Shown piece after piece: positions 58,973 through 64,000 of a stretch of 64,000 bases of DNA. Numbering within the stretch: the first letter of the stretch is position 1; each line of letters opens with the position of its first letter. This DNA comes from JAVBME01 sp031552765. GTDB taxonomy: Bacteria > Bacillota > Negativicutes > Acidaminococcales > JAISLQ01. Position numbers and translations under genes: made by a program. The notes beneath the pieces were generated by a model. That model saw only the letters and a list, made by a program, of their open reading frames with translations, searched no databases and had not been told where the DNA came from. The stretch lies in contig JAVBME010000008.1 in the NCBI GenBank assembly GCA_031552765.1, positions 228,552 to 292,551 on the forward strand. Direction: 5' to 3'.

Positions 58973-59781
58973 TACTTCCCTAAATTTCTTGATTTTTCCG
59001 CCGAAGCCAGTACGGCCTCTATCATGCCGCTCCTGACGCCGGCTTTTTCCATGGCGGCGATGCCCGCTATAGTAGTGCCGCCAGGCGACGTGACCTGGTC
59101 TCTGAGCTCGGCCGGATGTTTGCCGGTTTCCAATACCATGCGGCCTGCGCCGGCGAAAGTCTGCGCAGCCAGCTTTATAGCGGTCGCCCTGGGCAGCCCG
59201 GCCATAACGCCGGCGTCGGCCATGGCGTCGATAAGTACAAAGGCATAGCCCGGCCCGCTGCCGGACAGACCGGTAACGGCGTCCAACATGCTCTCAGGCA
59301 ACTCCAAAACCTCTCCGCAAGCGGCAAATATGCTTTTCACTTCAGCCACTGCCGTTTCAGGAACATCTGCGCCGCGCGAAAGTACTGTCATGCCTGCTCC
59401 CACCGCCAGAGGGGTATTCGGCATGACTCTGATAAGCGAGCGTTTGGGCAGTATTTTTTCCATCTCCGCCAGAGCGAGGCCGGCGACGATGGATACAACA
59501 ACCGCATTGCGCGGAAATATCTTTAATAGTTTTGCGCTGAGGGCAGCCGCTACCATCTGCGGCTTGACCGCTAAAAATACCGTGGTGGCATTTTGCAGGA
59601 CGGATTCAGCTTTTACACTTGCAGATACTTTATAAGCGGCGGCAAGATATTGGCAACGTTCCTCCACTACATCGAGAACAGCTATTTCAGCGGCTTTTAC
59701 CAGCTTGCTGTTGAGCATGCCTTTTATAATGGCTTCGCTCATCATGCCGCCGCCGATAAAAGCGATTTTTTTCGCTTGCAT
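58972..59781 (-). CDS. proC: Pyrroline-5-carboxylate reductase
   Basis: A 269-residue NAD(P)H enzyme that makes proline. IAFIGGGMMSEAIIKGM is the Rossmann loop; FLAVKPQMV, RVMPNTPLAVGAGMT, GLSGSGPGYAFVLIDAM and VTSPGGTTIAGI are conserved. The ATG at 59781 follows GGAAAG by ten bases; a GTG at 59799 is possible. It lies between sepF and ylmH, where Bacillus has the membrane protein gene ylmG. Confidence 0.96.
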   Translation of the reverse strand: MQAKKIAFIGGGMMSEAIIKGMLNSKLVKAAEIAVLDVVEERCQYLAAAYKVSASVKAESVLQNATTVFLAVKPQMVAAALSAKLLKIFPRNAVVVSIVAGLALAEMEKILPKRSLIRVMPNTPLAVGAGMTVLSRGADVPETAVAEVKSIFAACGEVLELPESMLDAVTGLSGSGPGYAFVLIDAMADAGVMAGLPRATAIKLAAQTFAGAGRMVLETGKHPAELRDQVTSPGGTTIAGIAAMEKAGVRSGMIEAVLASAEKSRNLGK

Positions 59782-59786
59782 TTTTA

Positions 59787-60278
59787 CTAATCTTTCCACG
59801 GCTTGAAATCCTTCCCGGCAAAAAAGTCTTTGTTAGCGTCAATATCGACATTGCTCGGCGCGCATACCATTATATTGTTGCCTACCAGTTGGATATTGCC
59901 GCTCAGGGCGTACACCGTGCCGCTGATGAAGTCTATGATGCGCTTCATGACGTCAGGCTCCGTCCCTTCAAAGTTGACCACGACCGGCTTGGCGGCGCGG
60001 ATATGGTCGGCGATGGACTGGGCGTCGTCAAATACTTTGGGCGTGACCACCATTACTTTTATTTGCTTGTTGGATACAGGCAAAGACACCAGGTTGTTAT
60101 TATTGCTATTGCTGGCGGCGGCTTTACGCGACCAGGACGGAGTCTCCGGCGGCGCCGGCGGTGAGGGCGGACGCGCTGTATATTGCTGGCTGGGTTTTGT
60201 TTCCGCCTGCGCCTCTTCTTCCACTTCTACATGTTCATACAGGCCAAGCGTATCCCAAATCTTTTCCAAAAACTTCAT
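59787..60278 (-). CDS. sepF: Cell division protein SepF
   Basis: A 163-residue FtsZ-binding protein. An amphipathic membrane-targeting N-terminus (MKFLEKIWDTLGLY) is followed by a Pro/Ser/Asn-rich linker (about residues 28-70) and the SepF core, with KVMVVTPKVFDDAQSIADHI and KPVVVNFEGTEPDVMKRIIDF. SepF bundles FtsZ and tethers it to membrane. It lies five bases after yggS. Confidence 0.96.
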   Translation of the reverse strand: MKFLEKIWDTLGLYEHVEVEEEAQAETKPSQQYTARPPSPPAPPETPSWSRKAAASNSNNNNLVSLPVSNKQIKVMVVTPKVFDDAQSIADHIRAAKPVVVNFEGTEPDVMKRIIDFISGTVYALSGNIQLVGNNIMVCAPSNVDIDANKDFFAGKDFKPWKD

Positions 60279-60283
60279 TGCAG

Positions 60284-61000
60284 TTATTCCTGCCTTTCTT
60301 TGAGGGGTTTATAGTCACGTTTACCGAAAATAGCTGTCCCCAGGCGGATATTGTTCGCCCCTTCTTCGATGGCTACCCTAAAATCTCCGCTCATGCCCAT
60401 TGATAAAATATCCACTTTGGCATTTTCTACACCGGCAGCTAAAAGTAAACAGAAAGTTTCATATCCCGCCTTAAAAACCGGACGCGACAGTTCAGCGTCG
60501 GAATATTCCGGCGCAATTACCATAATACCACGTAAGCAAATATTTTTAAACATTTTTGCTTGTTTAATCACTGCGCTAAAATCATCGGATGAAAAGCCGC
60601 TTTTGCTCTCCTCGCCGGCTATATTGACCTGTAAAAGCACATCCTGTACTTTCCACGCTTTTGCCGCCGCCTGGTCGATAGCGGCCAACAGGCGCTCGCT
60701 GTCCACAGAATAGATGATATCAAACAGGCTGACCGCCTGTTTTACCTTGTTTGTCTGCAAGTGCCCGATAAGATGCCACTTGCCGCCGTTTACCAGCGGT
60801 ATTTTTGCGGCGGCTTCCTGCACTTTGTTCTCGCCGAATATTTCTACACCGGCCGCCAGCGCTTCCCTCACCATCTCTGCCGGGTGTGTTTTGGATACGG
60901 TGACCAGTTTCACCGCGTCGCCGGTCAGTTTTTTCCCCTTGCGCCTGGCCAGCGCTGCATCTATCTCTTTTTGTATTGCCGACAGGTTTTCTTTGATCAT
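60284..61000 (-). CDS. yggS: YggS-family pyridoxal-phosphate homeostasis protein
   Basis: A 238-residue alanine-racemase-fold protein that binds pyridoxal phosphate without a known catalytic role; loss in other bacteria disturbs vitamin B6 and amino acid pools. The cofactor Lys is in LVTVSKTHPAEMV (about residue 37), and GENKVQEAAAK, HLIGHLQTNK and SMGMSGDFRVAIEEG are conserved. It lies between pgeF and sepF, the standard ylm order. Confidence 0.95.
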   Translation of the reverse strand: MIKENLSAIQKEIDAALARRKGKKLTGDAVKLVTVSKTHPAEMVREALAAGVEIFGENKVQEAAAKIPLVNGGKWHLIGHLQTNKVKQAVSLFDIIYSVDSERLLAAIDQAAAKAWKVQDVLLQVNIAGEESKSGFSSDDFSAVIKQAKMFKNICLRGIMVIAPEYSDAELSRPVFKAGYETFCLLLAAGVENAKVDILSMGMSGDFRVAIEEGANNIRLGTAIFGKRDYKPLKERQE

Positions 61001-61059
61001 GTTTAAAAACCCCTATTTTGTTTATATTTCGCCGCTAATGGTTTTTTTCCTCCTGCCGC

Positions 61060-61875
61060 TTATAACCAGGTAAGAGCGGCAAACCGCCCCGCTTTTCCTT
61101 GCTCGGCCCGATGCGAAAAAAACAGTTCGTTGTTGCATGAAGTGCAAATATCGCTGACGGCGATGCCGGCTGGCGGCAAACCGCCGTCCAGGAGCTGCCG
61201 CTCGTTGGCGGCTTGCAAATCAAATGACCATTCGCCGGTTTTTATACTTGTAAAAAAATCTTCATACCCTGCCAGATTGCTCCGGCCTAGGTCATAGACG
61301 GCAGAGTCCACTTTATAGCAGCAAGGGCCGATGGAGGGGCCTATCGCGGCCAGGCAGTCTTCCCCTCTGCTGCCAAAGCGCTCTTTCATCACTGCCAGAG
61401 TTTTCGCCACGATATTATTTACCGTGCCGCGCCAGCCGGCGTGTACCGCCGCCGCCACCCGCCGCGCCGGGTCAGTTATGACGACAGGGACGCAATCGGC
61501 GTAACACAGCATGAGCGGTACGCCTGCCATGTCGGTAACAAGCGCGTCCGCACCGGCGATGTTCTTGTCATAATCTTCGCGGCCGCTGCCTATTTCTTCT
61601 TTTCCCACGACTGCCACCTTGTCGCCGTGTACCTGCTCGGCACAGGTCAAAGCGGCAAAATCCAACTGTAAAGACGAGCAAACTTTTTTTCTGTTTTCTA
61701 TGACGAGCTTAGGCTCATCTCCCACGTGCAGAGCCATATTTAGCCCGCCGCGCCCTACCGTGCTTTCGCCTTTGAGCCTGGTTGTAAATACATGCCGCAG
61801 ACCTTTTCGCGTCAGCGCCGGCGAGTAGGTAAACCATAGGCCATTTTCATGTTGCAAAAATAATCTTTCTTTCAT
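61060..61875 (-). CDS. pgeF: Purine nucleoside phosphorylase/peptidoglycan editing factor PgeF (YlmD/YfiH)
   Basis: A 271-residue protein of the DUF152 family. It has the zinc-binding pattern of the active site: MLCYADCVPVVI, VHAGWRGTVNNI and the His/Cys set. Homologues cleave purine nucleosides or edit peptidoglycan precursors. The ATG at 61875 follows AAAGGA; upstream codons overlap the radical SAM gene, whose stop is only four bases away. Confidence 0.93.
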   Translation of the reverse strand: MKERLFLQHENGLWFTYSPALTRKGLRHVFTTRLKGESTVGRGGLNMALHVGDEPKLVIENRKKVCSSLQLDFAALTCAEQVHGDKVAVVGKEEIGSGREDYDKNIAGADALVTDMAGVPLMLCYADCVPVVITDPARRVAAAVHAGWRGTVNNIVAKTLAVMKERFGSRGEDCLAAIGPSIGPCCYKVDSAVYDLGRSNLAGYEDFFTSIKTGEWSFDLQAANERQLLDGGLPPAGIAVSDICTSCNNELFFSHRAEQGKAGRFAALTWL

Positions 61876-61879
61876 TATT

Positions 61880-63520
61880 TTATCCTTTACAAATGCCGCA
61901 GCGACGGCAACCTTCAAAACAAGGCTGGGTGGCCGTATCCGCCAGGGCTTTTTCCCGTTCAGCCAATAAGTAGGAGCTGGAAAATCCCATATCCAGATGC
62001 TGCCAGGGCAATTCATCCCCGGGTTGATAGGAAATCAGTTGTCCGTTTTTAGCCAGCTCCTTTATTTTTCTGCTAAAAACATTCAGGCCGCCTTCCAGGT
62101 GCGCCTCCGCCAGCTCTTCCCCCAGCCACCGGCCGCCGCGGGCCAACACTGCCTGTATATTGGCAAGGCGTAAGGACTCCGCAGAAAATTCTATATTACG
62201 CACTCTTTTAAAGCTTTCCTGTAAATAATTGATGCGCGCTTTGAGTTCTTTTTCCCCGGCCATATCATCCCACTGGAAAGGGGTAAAGGGTTTGGGAATA
62301 AAAGGATTGACGCTCAACGAGAGCTTGCCTTTGTTACCGGCCTTGTCCATGTTTTGCCGTACTCTGAAGACAAGCGCGGCCAGTTCTTCTATGTCTTCCT
62401 CCCTTTCCGCGGGCAGGCCTATCATAAAATACAACTTCATATGCGGCATTCCCGCCGCAGTGGCAATGCCTACACAGCGCAATATATCTTCTTCTGTTAT
62501 TCCTTTATTTATCACCCGGCGCAAGCGCTCACTGCCCGCCTCCGGCGCGATGGTCAGTGTCTTTTGCCCACTTTTGGCCAAGGCGTTGGCCAAATCTTCA
62601 TCAAGCATGTCCGCCCTGATAGACGACACGGAAAAATCTATATTGGCCACTACCAGACGCTGCGTCAGTTCTTTTATATGCGGGTAGTCGCACACGGCGG
62701 CTCCCAGCAACCCTACGCATTTGCTGTTGGGCGGCCGGTTTTCTATAGCCTGCCAGATATCTTCAAGTTTTCTTTGCCGCGGACAACGGAAACAGTAACC
62801 GGCCATGCAAAAACGGCAATGCCGACCGCAACCGCGCGCCACTTCGACAGTAAACATATTGGAAAACTCCGTGCCGGCGGTCACTATCTCATAATGGCCG
62901 GCATATCTGTCTAAATCCTCTACCCAGCGCCGCCTGATAACAGCGCTCTGTTGCCCGTCATGCACGGCAGGGACGTATACTCCTTCTATATTTGCTAAAA
63001 TTGCCAGTTTCTCTTTACGCGGCAGCCGCTCGTCTACCTTGTCGAGTATTTCGTTTACCGTTTCTTCGCCTTCGCCAATGACAAAGGCATCCACAAACAT
63101 GGCGAGCGGCGCGGGGTTAAAGGTAGCGCAGGGGCCGCCGGCGATCACCAGTGGGTCTTTATCCTCCCGCCGCCAGGCATAGAGGGCCATCCCCGCCCTG
63201 TCCAGCATAGATAAAAAATTAAAATAATCAAGCTCAAAAGACAGCATCACGCCGATAAAAGAAAAAACGGCAAGCGGCCTTTTCGTCTCCTCACTAAGGA
63301 GCTTTTCCCCCTCTGGTGGCAAAAAAAACCGTTCGCAGGCAGTGTCGCCGCGGGCGTTTATCTCGCGGTACAAAATGTGCAGACCAAGGTTGGACATGCC
63401 GATATTGTACGAGTTGGGATACAAAAAAGCAAAAGAACGGCGTGAGCCCGGCGCGAAAACCTTTGCCCCCACCTCTTGCACGACATTATCCGGTTTGTTT
63501 TTACTATAGCGCTTTTGCAA
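61880..63520 (-). CDS. TIGR03960-type B12-binding radical SAM protein
   Basis: A 546-residue protein. An N-terminal B12-binding-like domain (FAFLYPNSYNIGMSNLGLHILY, then VIGEGEETVNEIL) precedes a radical SAM domain with CGRHCRFCMAGYCFRC (CX3CX2C, about residue 233). The end carries an extra Cys set (CFEGCRRCGICKG). The family is widespread in Firmicutes and without a proven reaction. It usually sits beside a TIGR03936 partner and rng; here it precedes pgeF instead. The start is TTG with GGAG seven bases upstream. Confidence 0.9.
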   Translation of the reverse strand: MQKRYSKNKPDNVVQEVGAKVFAPGSRRSFAFLYPNSYNIGMSNLGLHILYREINARGDTACERFFLPPEGEKLLSEETKRPLAVFSFIGVMLSFELDYFNFLSMLDRAGMALYAWRREDKDPLVIAGGPCATFNPAPLAMFVDAFVIGEGEETVNEILDKVDERLPRKEKLAILANIEGVYVPAVHDGQQSAVIRRRWVEDLDRYAGHYEIVTAGTEFSNMFTVEVARGCGRHCRFCMAGYCFRCPRQRKLEDIWQAIENRPPNSKCVGLLGAAVCDYPHIKELTQRLVVANIDFSVSSIRADMLDEDLANALAKSGQKTLTIAPEAGSERLRRVINKGITEEDILRCVGIATAAGMPHMKLYFMIGLPAEREEDIEELAALVFRVRQNMDKAGNKGKLSLSVNPFIPKPFTPFQWDDMAGEKELKARINYLQESFKRVRNIEFSAESLRLANIQAVLARGGRWLGEELAEAHLEGGLNVFSRKIKELAKNGQLISYQPGDELPWQHLDMGFSSSYLLAEREKALADTATQPCFEGCRRCGICKG

Positions 63521-63558
63521 ACTCTAACTCCAATATGTACAAAATATTACTACACTTT

Positions 63559-63587
63559 ATAATACCATTACTTTTTAGCAAAGGCAA
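63559..63587 (-). promoter_or_regulatory. Promoter of the radical SAM-pgeF-sepF unit
   Basis: TTGCCT, a 17-base spacer and TATTAT on the minus strand, 38 bases upstream of the TTG start. Confidence 0.75.
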
Positions 63588-63654
63588 AATATACCCATGC
63601 CCACAAGAGAACTCCACGAATTTTTTTCTTTTTACCACCTTAAGTCAGTACCGC

Positions 63655-63830
63655 GCATAAAACAGGCGGTTTGATCAAGCCCTATAAGGTTAGACCTTGA
63701 ATAGACTAGCTTCGCTCGTCGGAAAGGAGCTTGTCACTTTCCCGCGCCTAGAGTCGCTGGCTTTGCCTGGTGTGCAGTTTGGCATGTGTTTCATTATACG
63801 GCACAGATAACTTTCACACCTAAGTTCCCT
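63655..63830 (-). ncRNA. Candidate structured RNA or small ORF
   Basis: The stretch shows several GC-rich hairpins on the minus strand (GGAAAG..CTTTCC, AAGGT-CTA-ACCTT) and starts after an AGGAGGGAA sequence. It also contains a short ORF beginning ATGAAACACATGCC (start near 63797) that encodes a basic peptide of about 34 residues ending LFKV. I cannot decide between an RNA (for example a raiA-like motif, named from a vague resemblance) and a peptide. It lies between a tRNA-Asn terminator and the next promoter. Confidence 0.35.
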
Positions 63831-63867
63831 CCTTTTAATATAATAAAGTATCCAACAAGAAAATTAT

Positions 63868-63897
63868 ACCATAAAAAAACCAGCCTTTAGGCTGGCT
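63868..63897 (-). terminator. Terminator after tRNA-Asn
   Basis: CAGCCAGCC and GGCTGG around a TAAA loop, followed on the minus strand by TTTTTTT. It begins nine bases after the tRNA 3' end. Confidence 0.88.
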
Positions 63898-63905
63898 GTG
63901 GAAAC

Positions 63906-63980
63906 TGGCTCCTCGAGCAGGACTCGAACCTGCAACAACTCGGTTAACAGCCGAGTGCTCTACCATTGAGCTATCGAGGA
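63906..63980 (-). tRNA. tRNA-Asn (anticodon GTT)
   Basis: A 75-base tRNA with a seven-pair acceptor stem (TCCTCGA / TCGAGGA), a D-loop with GG, anticodon loop CTGTTAA (GTT, asparagine), a T-loop GGTTCGAGTCC and an encoded GCCA end. All four stems pair by inspection. Confidence 0.97.
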
Positions 63981-64000
63981 ATATAAGGAGAAGTAATTAA

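Noticed and set aside
1..64000. CRISPR array, prophage, insertion sequence or defence genes
   Set aside because: No regularly spaced direct repeats, transposase, integrase, phage structural or nuclease-helicase genes were seen. The content is core housekeeping throughout.

Overview
The window reads as a chromosomal housekeeping segment of a Firmicutes-type bacterium with roughly 50% GC. The evidence is the gene order (ylqH-ylqG-rnhB-rbgA-lepB-rplS-trmD-rimM-khpA-rpsP-ffh-ylxM; pgeF-yggS-sepF-ylmH-divIVA-ileS-lspA-rluD-pyrR; phoH-ybeY-cdd-era; recO-glyQS), two T-box leaders, a FapR-type fatty acid operon, and purine-rich Shine-Dalgarno sites with many TTG starts. I suspect a Negativicutes-like lineage, but that is inference from overall flavour, not proof. 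I see no insertion sequence, prophage, CRISPR array or defence island.

Layout. 1-15 kb (minus): a translation/secretion block from a FlhB-like fragment protein up to ylxM, driven by a perfect TTGACA-N17-TATAAT promoter at 9639-9667, then an EamA transporter and smc-ftsY. 15.3-16.7 kb (plus): a lone thiC under a TPP riboswitch with a visible terminator. 16.7-19 kb (minus): an MFS transporter and an Elp3-like radical SAM protein, whose promoter abuts a 12-bp inverted repeat. 19-27.7 kb (minus): fapR-plsX-fabH-fabK-fabD-fabG-acpP-fabK-like-fabF-rnc, with a FapR box just downstream of the fapR promoter. 27.7-32.7 kb: rpmF-yceD, ackA, tmcAL (plus), a coiled-coil protein, coaD and rsmD.

32.7-45 kb: a DUF4127 protein (plus), glyS-glyQ behind a T-box, recO, a CNNM/CorC-type membrane protein with a problematic start, two tandem 120-bp palindromic elements, then era-cdd-ybeY-phoH-peptidylprolyl isomerase-unknown protein. 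45-49.3 kb (plus): an apparent four-gene operon of LtaS/MdoB-like phosphotransferase, response regulator, histidine kinase and dgkA. 49.4-53.8 kb (minus): AhpD-like protein, deoB, uridine phosphorylase, pyrR, rluD, lspA. 53.9-63.5 kb (minus): ileS behind a T-box, a histidine phosphatase, divIVA, ylmH, proC, sepF, yggS, pgeF and a TIGR03960-type radical SAM protein. The window closes with a candidate structured RNA or small ORF and a tRNA-Asn.

Most of the content is core metabolism: ribosome and tRNA maturation, the SRP pathway, chromosome condensation, fatty acid synthesis and division. The most unusual items are the LtaS-like/two-component/dgkA operon (dgkA is missing from its usual place between ybeY and cdd), the paired palindromic elements at 39.8-40.2 kb, the unexplained conserved-looking segment at 63.65-63.83 kb, and the CNNM gene whose only well-placed in-frame initiation codon is ATC.
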